Below are positions 9,422 through 18,486 of a stretch of 64,000 bases of DNA, piece by piece (positions within the stretch are counted from its first letter, which is position 1; every line of letters starts with the position of its first letter). The position numbers and the translations under genes were made by a program. The stretch covers positions 4,836,001-4,900,000 of the forward strand of contig NZ_CP041696.1 in the NCBI RefSeq assembly GCF_007362955.1, given 5' to 3'. The notes beneath the pieces were generated by a model. That model was not told the origin of the DNA, ran no database searches, and saw only the letters and a program-made list of their open reading frames with translations. The DNA comes from Lysinibacillus fusiformis (lineage in GTDB: Bacteria > Bacillota > Bacilli > Bacillales_A > Planococcaceae).

Positions 9422-9688
9422 TTACAGTCCTTTTCGAAGAAAGGTAAATGCTTCGTTAGTTACCTCTTCTAGTTCCGACCATGTATTAAATTCATCCATC
9501 GTAAGCCCTGCTGGTGATACAACAACATGTTTTAGCATCAAAGGCATCATTTTCGCATTGAGCACTTTCCCCACTGCGTTTGTCCCTTCATCCACAATTT
9601 CTGCCTGTTTTGAGTTCATCACATTCTGAAAAGTGTATTTATTGCCTACTTCTGATGTAAATTCTTTTGTTTTTGCTTGAAATGCCAT
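9422..9688 (-). CDS. XkdN-like tail assembly chaperone (gpG-like)
   Basis: An 88-residue protein located between the tail tube gene and the tape measure gene, the conserved position for the chaperone that binds the tape measure protein. The sequence KYTFQNVMNSKQAEIVDEG and the C-terminal ELEEVTNEAFTFLRKGL resemble XkdN-type chaperones, although it is shorter than PBSX XkdN. Good ribosome binding site (AAGGAGG) upstream. Confidence 0.7.
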   Translation of the reverse strand: MAFQAKTKEFTSEVGNKYTFQNVMNSKQAEIVDEGTNAVGKVLNAKMMPLMLKHVVVSPAGLTMDEFNTWSELEEVTNEAFTFLRKGL

Positions 9689-9693
9689 AGTAA

Positions 9694-10083
9694 TTAATCC
9701 TCCTTATAATGTGCTGCTAAAATTACGTATTCTAATGCTTCTACTTTCTCCGCCCGAGTAAATGGAGGTAGCTTTTGGATGCGGCAATCTTCTCCTGTCA
9801 CACGCTTGTTTAACAATGTATCATGTAACATGACATCAAATGATTCACCACTTTTATAAAGCTGTAGCAAAATAGGCACAGATGCCGACTCAGGTTTTAA
9901 TTTCAAAGTAAATGTTCCTGTATCATTATTCGATTCGTTGTACGTAACATTGCCATCTGCTCCGACCGTTTGTGTCCACTTGTCCTCATTAGGTTCTGCT
10001 GCAATAGCGTCACCATCTGCAAAACCAGTAATAATGTTGCCAGCTACAACTGCTTGTGTATTTTTAAAATTGTGTACACCCAA
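9694..10083 (-). CDS. Tail tube protein (DUF3277-like)
   Basis: A 129-residue protein directly downstream of the sheath gene. VAGNIITGFADGDAIAAEPNED, DGNVTYNESNNDTGTFTL and the closing EALEYVILAA match DUF3277-type tube proteins, which accompany DUF3383 sheaths. Tube follows sheath here as in other contractile phages. Confidence 0.82.
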   Translation of the reverse strand: MGVHNFKNTQAVVAGNIITGFADGDAIAAEPNEDKWTQTVGADGNVTYNESNNDTGTFTLKLKPESASVPILLQLYKSGESFDVMLHDTLLNKRVTGEDCRIQKLPPFTRAEKVEALEYVILAAHYKED

Positions 10084-10096
10084 TTAAATGACCTCC

Positions 10097-11122
10097 TTAC
10101 AGTGTTAGCACACCATTGATTTGTACTTTTTCCACCCCGCCAGCGATTACTAGACGGAAATTAATATCTGGTAAGTTACGCTGTGCAATCGTATTTTTCG
10201 GAATATCTTTACGGCGAGGGAAAGTGATTTGATAATCTGGTTCGCCATTGTCATCCTCTGCAATAATACCTTGTCGATATGCTGATTTGAAGCGAGTATC
10301 CATGCGAGCTACAATCATTGCAATACCTGCATCTGTGTACGGAACTTTCTTAACAGTTGCTAGTAGTTGGAATACATCCTCACGTAATCGTGCACGCAGG
10401 AAGTAATCTGCTTGAATCACGTCTAAATACTCCCCACCTATTGCTTTTCCAGATGCATTAATCAGCCAACCCATTTCACTAATACATGTTGTGGCATTGT
10501 TCGCGATAACTGTATTAATTTCCGCATTGGATAACTTAGCAGCACCAACACCGTTGATTTGCTTATGACTGAATACATAAGAACCGATAACCTGTGGAGC
10601 ACCATAAGCAATTAATCCCTCGGCATGGTATGAATGTTCATCTTCATGTACTGACACTAGAACATTTTCATATTTATTTTTCAACTCTTCTGTCAACGCA
10701 ATATTTTTAGTCGTTACGCCATAAATTTTCTCTTGTGTCGAAATCCATTCACATAACGCCTTAATTTCTGCATCGCCACTTTCTACAGATACAAGATAAA
10801 ACCAATCGTTATTAGTTTTCACAAGGTCATTTAAGGCGGCAGGCAACGCTGTAACATCATCAGTACCGGAAATATATGAGGTACCATAACAAGCTAGTTC
10901 TCGTATTTTTGGTGACTGGCCAAACATACGTGTAGCTAATTTGTACTCTCTAGTTGTTTCAACAAAATCCTCTGCTACTTCTGAAATGTCTGTATAGATC
11001 TTGTAATCTAAATCTATATTTGTTGCGAGCATCAAAGGCAAACCGAAGCCTTTTTCTGCAACTGGCTTTGTCTCACGTGTAATATTGACCTCTACAAAAC
11101 GTGATTTATCGGATGCAGCCAT
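10097..11122 (-). CDS. Tail sheath protein (DUF3383-like)
   Basis: A 341-residue protein matching the short DUF3383 class of sheath-like proteins: N-terminal RFVEVNITRETKPV, a central domain with FYLVSVESGDAEIKALCEW, and a C-terminal domain ending PDINFRLVIAGGVEKVQING. Its place between the tail terminator and tube genes, and the baseplate J/gp25 genes further on, identify the phage as contractile-tailed. Confidence 0.88.
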   Translation of the reverse strand: MAASDKSRFVEVNITRETKPVAEKGFGLPLMLATNIDLDYKIYTDISEVAEDFVETTREYKLATRMFGQSPKIRELACYGTSYISGTDDVTALPAALNDLVKTNNDWFYLVSVESGDAEIKALCEWISTQEKIYGVTTKNIALTEELKNKYENVLVSVHEDEHSYHAEGLIAYGAPQVIGSYVFSHKQINGVGAAKLSNAEINTVIANNATTCISEMGWLINASGKAIGGEYLDVIQADYFLRARLREDVFQLLATVKKVPYTDAGIAMIVARMDTRFKSAYRQGIIAEDDNGEPDYQITFPRRKDIPKNTIAQRNLPDINFRLVIAGGVEKVQINGVLTL

Positions 11123-11126
11123 AACA

Positions 11127-11612
11127 TCACTCCCTTTCCACTGTTAATTCGTATTCGACTTTATCGAAGTAATCAATTTCATATTCATCAGTTTCGTTGT
11201 AACGAATAATCACATCGAATCCCCACTTTTCATCGTAGGAATCCATAAGAAAAGTTGTTCTATTCCCAACTTCTGAAATACTAGCAACTGCTACGCCTAA
11301 ACCATCTAAAAAGAAAGAACCTCGCCCCTCAAACCACTTCCGAAGCTGTGCTGCCACTTCTGAAGCGTTATCATGCGAAGTCCCATACGTATTGAATGAA
11401 ATTGTAAAGTTGCGTTCTTGTGAACGTGTTTCTACCAAAGCATTTGGTTGATCTACATGAGATATGTTTTCTCGCCCTATGCCTTTACGGTCACCAATGA
11501 TTTTGTAAGTAGCGTATGGCAATGGTGGTAGCTTACCAATTTGGTCGGCACGATTAAGCGTTACAGATGTATCAGTAGCTAGCTCATTACGAATTAATTT
11601 CATTAAATTCAT
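11127..11612 (-). CDS. Tail completion/terminator protein (neck protein)
   Basis: About 161 residues. The ATG at 11612 is chosen because it forms an ATGA overlap with the upstream stop and sits 9 bases after a GAGGTG ribosome binding site; an upstream in-frame GTG is less likely. LPPLPYATYKIIGDRKG and FTISFNTYGTSHDNASEVA resemble phage neck/tail terminator proteins of the LIC_12616/gp12-like type. Position between connector genes and sheath supports this. Confidence 0.72.
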   Translation of the reverse strand: MNLMKLIRNELATDTSVTLNRADQIGKLPPLPYATYKIIGDRKGIGRENISHVDQPNALVETRSQERNFTISFNTYGTSHDNASEVAAQLRKWFEGRGSFFLDGLGVAVASISEVGNRTTFLMDSYDEKWGFDVIIRYNETDEYEIDYFDKVEYELTVERE

Positions 11613-11950
11613 TTCTTGCGCCACCTCATCAAATAAATATTGACGTCCGTATACTCTGAATAATCCTTAAAAGCTTGTATGGTATAAAACGCATCTTTAT
11701 ATTCAACACGAGTGCCTTCTGTTAATGGTTCAACCACCAGCAATTTTCGCTCTTTAGTTGAATATGTGCCATTTTCCGCATACTTCAAGTCGTCATTGCT
11801 GAGTGGTAGAATAATACCTGTCATGTTAGTCGGGACTTCTTGACCTTTTTTCCATTCTCCGTCGACATAATCGCCATCGCTCTGTATATGCGCGACAAAG
11901 GGTACACCTTGCGACCGGATAACGGATGCAAATGACATTTTTTCAGGCAT
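11609..11950 (-). CDS. Head-tail connector/stopper-like protein
   Basis: A 113-residue protein with a beta-rich core (GIILPLSNDDLKYAENGTYS, EGTRVEYKDAFYTIQAF) resembling phage head-tail joining (stopper) proteins. It overlaps both neighbours by 1-4 bases in the connector block. Family call from pattern and position. Confidence 0.62.
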   Translation of the reverse strand: MPEKMSFASVIRSQGVPFVAHIQSDGDYVDGEWKKGQEVPTNMTGIILPLSNDDLKYAENGTYSTKERKLLVVEPLTEGTRVEYKDAFYTIQAFKDYSEYTDVNIYLMRWRKK

Positions 11951-12414
11951 TAACGTCTCACCACCTTATAAGTGATACGCATACGCAAGCCACCACTATC
12001 AATCAATGGATTACTAGAGCCTTTTTGAGCAATAGTAGACGATGCATTCGATGGATCATTTAATTCAGTGAGTTTCACTTGAATATCTCCTACCATCTTT
12101 GCCCCTAGTCGTTCACATAGTGTTTTTGCATCCATCCGACCTTGTAGTACATGCTCCAATTGTTTTTTCATGAACTTAACCCACTTATCGCTTTTCTCAT
12201 CGAAAGTAGAACGCAAAAAAGAACGTTCAGGAATCACTATAGAACCTCTTTCTTTTCGAATAGTGATACCAAATTCATGTACTCCGGCAATCATGGCGTA
12301 AAAAGAATCATCACTACCAAAAACACCGACTTCAATCTCATATCTTCCTAATTCGCGTAATGATTGTATTATTTGAGGTATACGATTTGTACCACTTATC
12401 CTCACATCACTCAT
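11950..12414 (-). CDS. HK97 gp10-like minor tail/connector protein
   Basis: A 154-residue protein with the pattern YEIEVGVFGSDDSFYAMIAGVHEFG, then IPERSFLRSTFDEKSDKW, then a C-terminal NPLIDSGGLRMRITYKV. This is the common signature of phage virion morphogenesis proteins (HK97 gp10/gpS-like). It forms one-base overlaps with its neighbours in the connector operon. Confidence 0.78.
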   Translation of the reverse strand: MSDVRISGTNRIPQIIQSLRELGRYEIEVGVFGSDDSFYAMIAGVHEFGITIRKERGSIVIPERSFLRSTFDEKSDKWVKFMKKQLEHVLQGRMDAKTLCERLGAKMVGDIQVKLTELNDPSNASSTIAQKGSSNPLIDSGGLRMRITYKVVRR

Positions 12415-12773
12415 TACAACACCACCAAATTAATTGATTTCTTTGGAGCCGATTGTTCTTCTAACTCTTCCAACATACGTTGATATTCTTGACCATATTT
12501 AGTAGCAAGCAAACCGAAATTTTTACTTGGATCACTGTATTGACGTTCAATCACATCTACTTTTTCTCGGATAACTGTCTGTTGGCTAGTGATACTCAGC
12601 GAAGCCAGATGTGCTGTTAAATAACGAGTTAATCGCTCTTGATACTGCTCAGGTGCATTTAAAAAGGACACTTCCGAAGAAGCATCCTCAATGTACATTG
12701 TTAATCGTTCATCTGATATCGAAGTAAATTCATCACTAAGTATGCGAATACGTTCAATTGATGTTAATAACAC
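12414..12773 (-). CDS. DUF4054-like head completion/adaptor protein
   Basis: A 119-residue helical protein. Residues 1-65 (SDERLTMYIEDASSEVS, ERLTRYLTAHLASLS) match the DUF4054 adaptor that binds beneath the portal in phages with DUF3383 sheaths. Follows the capsid block as expected. No odd features. Confidence 0.72.
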   Translation of the reverse strand: MLLTSIERIRILSDEFTSISDERLTMYIEDASSEVSFLNAPEQYQERLTRYLTAHLASLSITSQQTVIREKVDVIERQYSDPSKNFGLLATKYGQEYQRMLEELEEQSAPKKSINLVVL

Positions 12774-12784
12774 GTGAATCCCTC

Positions 12785-13096
12785 CTATTCTTCGGGATTT
12801 GTTAACTCTTCAATGCGTTTGTTAATTGCATCAAGGACAGTTTTACGGTCCTCATCAGCTTTTAATGCTTCTAACATGTCAACGTCAAACGCATCTTCAA
12901 TCATAGCAATTCGATCCTTTGCAGAAGGCTTTGTTTTTTCACTGTCATACACAAATTCACCTTTTATATCTAAGTGATTCATTAAAGGATGAGTAAGAAA
13001 TCTCTCAAAATCCTTCTCATCTACTTTATTTGTGCCAGGAACAAGTGTAAGACCGTTTGCTTGGTATGAATGATTCCCTTTGTTTTGTATTAACAT
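12785..13096 (-). CDS. Small hypothetical protein between capsid and connectors
   Basis: A 103-residue acidic protein. The N-terminus (NHSYQANGLTLVPGTNKV) looks like a short beta domain, and the C-terminal half is helical (AIMEDAFDVDM-like region, then LDAINKRIEELTN). Proteins of this build often sit behind the major capsid gene as head-stabilising or adaptor factors. No family recognised. Confidence 0.65.
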   Translation of the reverse strand: MLIQNKGNHSYQANGLTLVPGTNKVDEKDFERFLTHPLMNHLDIKGEFVYDSEKTKPSAKDRIAMIEDAFDVDMLEALKADEDRKTVLDAINKRIEELTNPEE

Positions 13097-13108
13097 AAAT
13101 GTCCCTCC

Positions 13109-14017
13109 TTAAATGCCATCTGCACGGCAAATAGCCATCGGATAACGAATAATTAACCCTGTTGTACGTTCCTCGAAAGGTACTTTGGTATTTGGGAAAG
13201 CGTACTCTTGTGGGTGGCGCATGATATCTAACGGGATACCCAGCTCTACAACATCAGGTGACGAATCTAACACAACAAAGCAATCTGTACCTGCTAGACC
13301 TTTACCTTTTAGATCGTTGATCGTTTCAATGCGTTTAAAGAAGTTTTCAGATTGAATGTATTGTAAAGCAGTTTGCTTTGTAAATTCGTTGAATACTTTC
13401 TTTTGGAGTTGTTTTTTTGCATTAGGCGTTAATAGTAATGTATCAGCTTCATGGCCGTTTAACATATCGACTTTAGACTTTGCTTCAATAATGTCATCAA
13501 CGATTTCCTCGCCTGTTTTATCAGCCCACTTCGTTGAAGAACCACCCTCGTTTTGTGGAGCTGCATATACTTGGATGCCTACGGAATCTGTTAAGCCCTT
13601 AATGCCATGTTTCTTATCACCTGAAAAGACCACCTGATTTTCCTTCTCAGCAATGGCTTTACGCACCGTATCTGCTTTTGTCACTTCGATAGGACGACCT
13701 GACATTTGTGCCTCACGTACTTCTTGAACAGAAATGTTGAAAGCAGCAGCGATTGAATAAATTTTTACTGTTTCTTCCGTTAAGTCTGCGTCTACTAATG
13801 GCACATCAGTTGCACCAGGAGCTAATATTTTAGCAGCGCCTGAACGTGTCATCACATCATAACTGTACGTTTTTGCACCTGCTGGAATATCAGTTTTTAA
13901 CGAGAAAATTGAACGTGCTTTTAATTCAGAAGCATGTGGTTCATACACACGCTTGTCAATTGCGTTTAAGTCTTGTGGACGGATTAGAGCATCCGCACGA
14001 TATGATTTCATTGTCAT
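13109..14017 (-). CDS. Major capsid protein (HK97-fold, DUF2184-like)
   Basis: A 302-residue protein preceded by scaffold and cement genes. LKARSIFSLKTDIPAGAKTY and VYSIAAAFNISVQEV resemble the N-terminal E-loop region of DUF2184/encapsulin-like capsid proteins; GTDCFVVLDSSPDVVELGIP and FEERTTGLIIRYPMAIC match the C-terminal P and A domains of this group. Length and position support major capsid. Confidence 0.87.
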   Translation of the reverse strand: MTMKSYRADALIRPQDLNAIDKRVYEPHASELKARSIFSLKTDIPAGAKTYSYDVMTRSGAAKILAPGATDVPLVDADLTEETVKIYSIAAAFNISVQEVREAQMSGRPIEVTKADTVRKAIAEKENQVVFSGDKKHGIKGLTDSVGIQVYAAPQNEGGSSTKWADKTGEEIVDDIIEAKSKVDMLNGHEADTLLLTPNAKKQLQKKVFNEFTKQTALQYIQSENFFKRIETINDLKGKGLAGTDCFVVLDSSPDVVELGIPLDIMRHPQEYAFPNTKVPFEERTTGLIIRYPMAICRADGI

Positions 14018-14031
14018 GTAAAGATTCCCCC

Positions 14032-14478
14032 TTAAGGTAAGTTAATTTCGATTTCTACTAATTGATTTGCTGAAGCATTTGCTTTGAATACAGCACCATT
14101 AACAGCGATAGTTCCGTCTGTTGTAAACTTTTGAGTAGTAGGATCTACTTTGACAGCTTGACCGTTGATAACATCGCCACCAGCAACAACAAAAATACGA
14201 CCGCGCTTTACAATTGCAGCAGGTTCACCCACCGGATAGTTTTGGTCGTCTTTCTTTTCAACCCAATCGTGGATGTTTTGAGCTAATGCGATACCGATAA
14301 CTGCACCATCGGTTTTAATAGGTGTAATTGCTGTGCCTGTTGCATTCAATTGAACAGCAGCACCGAACGGTACAATTGCTTCAACTGCGTATGTGTCCGC
14401 AACGTAATCTTGGTAATTTGCTAACTGACCAGCTTTACCTGCTGGCTCCATGTAATCTGGATAATTTGTAATAGGCAT
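14032..14478 (-). CDS. Capsid cement/decoration protein (Gp24-like)
   Basis: A 148-residue protein rich in beta strands and small residues (AVQLNATGTAITPIKTDGAVIGIALAQ region, GRIFVVAGGDVINGQAV region). This is the usual pattern of structural cement proteins encoded between scaffold and capsid in Gram-positive phages. One gene upstream is the scaffold/protease. Confidence 0.75.
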   Translation of the reverse strand: MPITNYPDYMEPAGKAGQLANYQDYVADTYAVEAIVPFGAAVQLNATGTAITPIKTDGAVIGIALAQNIHDWVEKKDDQNYPVGEPAAIVKRGRIFVVAGGDVINGQAVKVDPTTQKFTTDGTIAVNGAVFKANASANQLVEIEINLP

Positions 14479-14491
14479 GTTGATTTCCCCC

Positions 14492-15568
14492 TTATTTACG
14501 CATATTTAAGCGTTGATTTTTCATATCTTCTAAATCTTTGTTTCCGCCAGCATCTCCTGTGTACGCACTATTAGCACCTGTGCTAGAAAATCCTGTAGAT
14601 TGCACTTGATCCACTGTTGCATCAAAAAAAGCGTTGATATAATCTTCTGATTTACCATCGCCTTTAAAGTCCTGTTTAGTTGTAGAGATGACTGCTTCTT
14701 TAATTTCACGGTCTGTTTTACCTGCGAAGTCGAATGAGTCGCCAAGCAAAGGTTTTGCTGTGCTGATTAACCCTACACGTTCCTCTACTTTTTTATCTAA
14801 CTCATCTGTGGATACTTGTTTTGCTTTAGTGTTCGTAAGCTCCTGCTCTGTATTTTGAAGTTTCACTTCTAGTGCATCGTAACGACCTTGTAAGGCATCT
14901 ACACTATCACCTTTTACCTTTGCTGTTTCTTCTTTTGCTTTTAAAGCATCGATATATGTTTTCACCGCTGGGTCTATTTCATATTCTGAACCTTCAATTT
15001 TGATTTTTACCATTTCAGTATTTCCTCCTTTTTCATCAATTTGCCATGCGTCTGAATCCGCACGAATAGCAACTTCAGGACCTGCACGACCCTTTTCTAC
15101 GATCGCAATGTGATTAATTTCAACATTACGCTGAATATATTCGTACTGATCGCCGTTATATGTCCCACTTTCCGCAACAACATCTGATAAGAAACCGATG
15201 CTAATTTCGTTGTATCCATCATGTATTTTTTCAATGAGTACTTTGTCTGTCACAGTCAACGAAATATAAAGCTTAAAGTCCTCTACACGCGAGTCTGTGT
15301 GGCTCATACCTTTCGCATAGGATTGGTAATTTTCAATCGTTACTGGCTCATTTGGATGTCCATCTGTAACAGGCTTAGATCGTGCTGAAAAAATAGTACG
15401 GTCACTAAAGATTTCATCAGGTAACTTAGCCTCCATTTGTACCGTTCCATCTTGTCGTTGATATGGAAAAACACCAGGACGAGTAATCGGTACATTAACC
15501 GTTAAATACCCTTCTGGTGTTTCCATGTAGTCCTTAATATAAGATGTGTCGTAGCGTTGTAGTTTCAA
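14492..15568 (-). CDS. DUF2213 scaffold with prohead protease-like domain
   Basis: A 358-residue two-part protein. Residues 1-170 match DUF2213 (RPGVFPYQRQDGTV, DGHPNEPV, EISIGFLSDV, HIAIVEKGRAG), a domain related to prohead proteases. Residues 180-300 are a charged coiled coil typical of scaffolds. Position directly before cement and capsid genes fits a self-cleaving scaffold. A plausible His/Ser catalytic pair (H72 region, S140 region) is inferred only. Confidence 0.82.
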   Translation of the reverse strand: MKLQRYDTSYIKDYMETPEGYLTVNVPITRPGVFPYQRQDGTVQMEAKLPDEIFSDRTIFSARSKPVTDGHPNEPVTIENYQSYAKGMSHTDSRVEDFKLYISLTVTDKVLIEKIHDGYNEISIGFLSDVVAESGTYNGDQYEYIQRNVEINHIAIVEKGRAGPEVAIRADSDAWQIDEKGGNTEMVKIKIEGSEYEIDPAVKTYIDALKAKEETAKVKGDSVDALQGRYDALEVKLQNTEQELTNTKAKQVSTDELDKKVEERVGLISTAKPLLGDSFDFAGKTDREIKEAVISTTKQDFKGDGKSEDYINAFFDATVDQVQSTGFSSTGANSAYTGDAGGNKDLEDMKNQRLNMRK

Positions 15569-15591
15569 GTTTTCACCTCCTTTGAGGCATG

Positions 15592-15625
15592 AAAAAAAGC
15601 ACTCTCTTTAAGACAGTGCTTTTTC
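15592..15625 (-). terminator. Bidirectional-looking intrinsic terminator between moron and scaffold gene
   Basis: A GCACT/AGTGC stem extended by A/T pairs, 11-nt loop, and T tracts on both sides. On the minus strand it ends the two-gene moron and sits just upstream of the scaffold gene, so either late read-through or a separate promoter must serve the downstream head genes. Confidence 0.75.
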
Positions 15626-15682
15626 TCTTCTGATTTTCTCTTTTGTATAATTAATCAATAGGAATATTTGTTACTAAGATTC

Positions 15683-16063
15683 TCACTCAATTTTTTCATT
15701 TTCGCTGTCTATGGTCAAATTTCCCAACGGCTTTTGCTCAATCGTTGCTTTAAGTGTTAAATTATCTTTAATTTCACTTACCTGACTTTTTATATCATTA
15801 ATTCCTTTTACTTTTTCATTAATTTTTTCTAGTGCATTATATACTTCAATACTTTGCTTAGTAGATTGATAAGATTGAAGAAAAGCAAATCCAATAGCTA
15901 CAATAGCTAAAATAATGGACGCTATTCCAGACCACAATGATACCTCATTAATAATTTGTTGTGAATCTTTTGCACGCCAAGTAGCTAAAGTAATAAGGAC
16001 AGCAACTAGATCGAATATGATAAAACCAAGTATTAAATTAGTTTTAGTAATCTTCTTCTCCAC
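15683..16063 (-). CDS. Two-TM membrane protein with C-terminal coiled coil (moron)
   Basis: About 126 residues from a GTG at 16063 that follows AAAGGGGA by 8 bases; an upstream TTG lacks a better site. Two transmembrane segments (LILGFIIFDLVAVLITLA and WSGIASIILAIVAIGFAF) are followed by a soluble coiled coil (EKINEKVKGINDIKSQVSEI). It interrupts the head gene block and is bounded by a terminator, so it is a moron. Membrane anchoring suggests superinfection exclusion or an effector role, but nothing in the sequence proves this. Confidence 0.7.
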   Translation of the reverse strand: MEKKITKTNLILGFIIFDLVAVLITLATWRAKDSQQIINEVSLWSGIASIILAIVAIGFAFLQSYQSTKQSIEVYNALEKINEKVKGINDIKSQVSEIKDNLTLKATIEQKPLGNLTIDSENEKIE

Positions 16064-16082
16064 AAAATTGTCCCCTTTATTA

Positions 16083-16259
16083 TCAATCAACTTGCTGAAT
16101 AGTTACAACATGATCTTTACTAATTGCAGTTTTACCGATAATTACAAATCTACCTGACTCCAGTTGCCCAAGAATTTGTGCAAATTCATTAACAGAATTA
16201 ATTTCTTCAGTAGAAAGTTCTAACTTTTCACCAGTCTGAAGAGTAAGCTTAAATTTCAA
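16083..16259 (-). CDS. Small moron partner protein, 58 aa
   Basis: The best start is a TTG at 16259, 8 bases after AAAGGAG. The product (KFKLTLQTGEKLELSTEEIN...) is a compact beta-helix-beta peptide reminiscent of small regulatory or inhibitor proteins. It lies 19 bases upstream of the membrane protein start, so the two are likely co-expressed. No family recognised. Confidence 0.6.
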   Translation of the reverse strand: MKFKLTLQTGEKLELSTEEINSVNEFAQILGQLESGRFVIIGKTAISKDHVVTIQQVD

Positions 16260-16356
16260 AAAAAACACTCCTTTTATAAAATAAATCTTCCTCACTAATA
16301 ATAAATCAAATAAAAAAAATATGCCAATCAGTTTAATACATTTTCTTTACCTAGAT

Positions 16357-17157
16357 TTAGTCACTTTCCTCATCATCAAAAACGGGAATAGCAACGCATC
16401 TACAGCGATAATCCTCACCAGGCAATACAGTCCTGCCGTTTACAGTTGGTGGGTCATCATAAGAAAATATCTTATCACTTAGAACCTTATGTGAATCTCT
16501 TACTCTCTCATCTTGTGATGTAAGCCATTTAAATTTATCTATACCAATCTGTTGATGCCTTTCAGCATTCATTTGACCTAATATAGAACCTGCTTGATCT
16601 ACAGCTATAAATTGAGCTCTACTTTCGGCAACATCCACTCGTTCAAGTATCGACTCGCGTATTTGTCGAGTCGATCGTCCTTCTGTCACACCATCTTGAA
16701 CAACATTCCTTATTTGGTCTAAGTAATCATCTTCAATGTTTCTGATATACCCTACATTGTCATTAATTCTGCTGATAATAAATGTTTCTAGCCATGGTTC
16801 TCTTTGTGTTGGATTTATACCTCTGACCGCAAGTTGATTTTCAACATTGTGTTTGTTAAAGAGATTGATGTTATACACAAATTTTTGCGCTGTGGAATGT
16901 ATTTTTATTTCACTAAATATCTTATCAGCCTTGCTTTTAACAGCTTTCAGCATTCGTTTAATATTGTCGAGAATGCCATCTACCACAAACTCCTTACTAT
17001 CTTGTCTGGATTCATTCAATAACGGTTCAACATTCTTTTCAAATTGTTTAAGAGTTTCATTACCCAATTCGAGCACCATTTTCCGAATAGCACGACTATA
17101 AGTAACTGCTGCAGCATCTGGAAAACGAGTGATTGGTACTTTTTTAGCCACTCGCAT
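16357..17157 (-). CDS. Minor head protein (Mu gpF / SPP1 gp7-like)
   Basis: About 266 residues. The C-terminal domain carries DERVRDSHKVLSDKIFSYDD and PPTVNGRTVLPGEDYRCRC, the standard signature of Mu F-like minor head proteins that follow the portal gene and may be ejected with DNA. It overlaps the portal gene end by about 14 bases. Start taken as the ATG just after an in-frame GTG. Confidence 0.88.
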   Translation of the reverse strand: MRVAKKVPITRFPDAAAVTYSRAIRKMVLELGNETLKQFEKNVEPLLNESRQDSKEFVVDGILDNIKRMLKAVKSKADKIFSEIKIHSTAQKFVYNINLFNKHNVENQLAVRGINPTQREPWLETFIISRINDNVGYIRNIEDDYLDQIRNVVQDGVTEGRSTRQIRESILERVDVAESRAQFIAVDQAGSILGQMNAERHQQIGIDKFKWLTSQDERVRDSHKVLSDKIFSYDDPPTVNGRTVLPGEDYRCRCVAIPVFDDEESD

Positions 17158-18478
17158 CACGCCAACCTTTATATACGTTGTCTGCTATTGCTTTCAGGCT
17201 TGCTTCATCCCCACTGAATTTAAGAGTATCTGACAAACCAAACTGACCAAAACGTGCCTCACGGATTTCATCAGCCGTTATGACATTGTTGAGTAAGTAA
17301 ATTTGGTCTGTTTCCGCAACAAGCTTACGAATTTCCGCATCCGTCTTGGCATCAACATTCCATAACGGATTGAATTGTATTTCCCATTCCAATGATTCAG
17401 GGTCAATACGGCCACCTAGCTCTTTTTCAGCCATTAACAGCATGCGGATTAACTTTTCTAAGTGTGGCTTCATGTCATTTTCTTGGTCAGCTACAATGCG
17501 AGAATAGTAGTTCATAACATCGTATTGAGCCCCAGTAATAGTACCCGATTCTTGACCTTTAATAACCGTCTTAGGCATACGAGCAGCGCCAGCTAATAAA
17601 TCCCAAACGAAATCTAGTAAATCCTTAATACCTGAGACTGACGTGCTTTGCTTTGTTAAGTCCTCATCTTCAGTAATCATCGCAAGTGCTTCAGTACGGA
17701 ACATAAAATCCATAATCATAGATAGTTGTTGCTTATCCTGTGTTGTTAAATTCTCAATATCCTTTGATTTATACACTTTAAAAGTGAAATCATGAAGAAT
17801 CTGACCAACTGACCAAACAGACGTGTCAAAAACTGTCAGAATGTCGTATAACGGCTCTAATAGAGAGCGACCTTGTGCTTCCCCTTCGAATCGTCTTGTT
17901 TGGCTGTGGAGTAAACGAGAGACGTGTACAGATGCTTCTGTGGTTTGCGTCTGTACACCATGACTAGATGCTCTATTAATACGTAATTGCTCTAATTGCC
18001 CGTATTTAATATCGAATACATCCTCATTAATAAGAAATTCGTTTACCTTCATGGAACTGAAAGCGTGTAAGTAATCAACTGACCACAATTTATCTATTTG
18101 TAATCCTTCATTTAAATCAAATACACTAGCTTGCGTTACCCCTAACGAAATAAAACCATCTCCTCTGAGACGGTCGTAAGTAAACATTTCTTTGAAAGCT
18201 TTTTTTGCGTTGAGGTCAGCTAATTTACTCATAATGTTACGCGCTAATTGCTCATCTTCCATCTTCAAAGTGAACCAGTTACGCGTCATATCTTCAGCAG
18301 GGATGTCAATGATATTTTGAACAATGCGGCTATCACCATATAAGTTCGTAATTTCATCGTGCGATAATTTACGACCAATACCAGCAATCTGTCTGGTCAA
18401 CTTATCTTTATTGTTTGCCTTGCCGTTGCCCTGCATGAAATCCTCTTTAAATTCCTTTGCCCGATCGATTGTTTTCAA
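17144..18478 (-). CDS. Portal protein (DUF1073-like)
   Basis: A 444-residue protein between terL and the minor head gene. DSRIVQNIIDIPAEDMTRNW (residues about 50-69), FLINEDVFDIKYG, and GSGTITGAQYD-like core (residues about 310-325) match the DUF1073 portal class. A TTG start follows AGGTGAT. The portal forms the DNA channel at the capsid vertex. Confidence 0.9.
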   Translation of the reverse strand: MKTIDRAKEFKEDFMQGNGKANNKDKLTRQIAGIGRKLSHDEITNLYGDSRIVQNIIDIPAEDMTRNWFTLKMEDEQLARNIMSKLADLNAKKAFKEMFTYDRLRGDGFISLGVTQASVFDLNEGLQIDKLWSVDYLHAFSSMKVNEFLINEDVFDIKYGQLEQLRINRASSHGVQTQTTEASVHVSRLLHSQTRRFEGEAQGRSLLEPLYDILTVFDTSVWSVGQILHDFTFKVYKSKDIENLTTQDKQQLSMIMDFMFRTEALAMITEDEDLTKQSTSVSGIKDLLDFVWDLLAGAARMPKTVIKGQESGTITGAQYDVMNYYSRIVADQENDMKPHLEKLIRMLLMAEKELGGRIDPESLEWEIQFNPLWNVDAKTDAEIRKLVAETDQIYLLNNVITADEIREARFGQFGLSDTLKFSGDEASLKAIADNVYKGWRDASG

Positions 18479-18486
18479 TTTATCAC

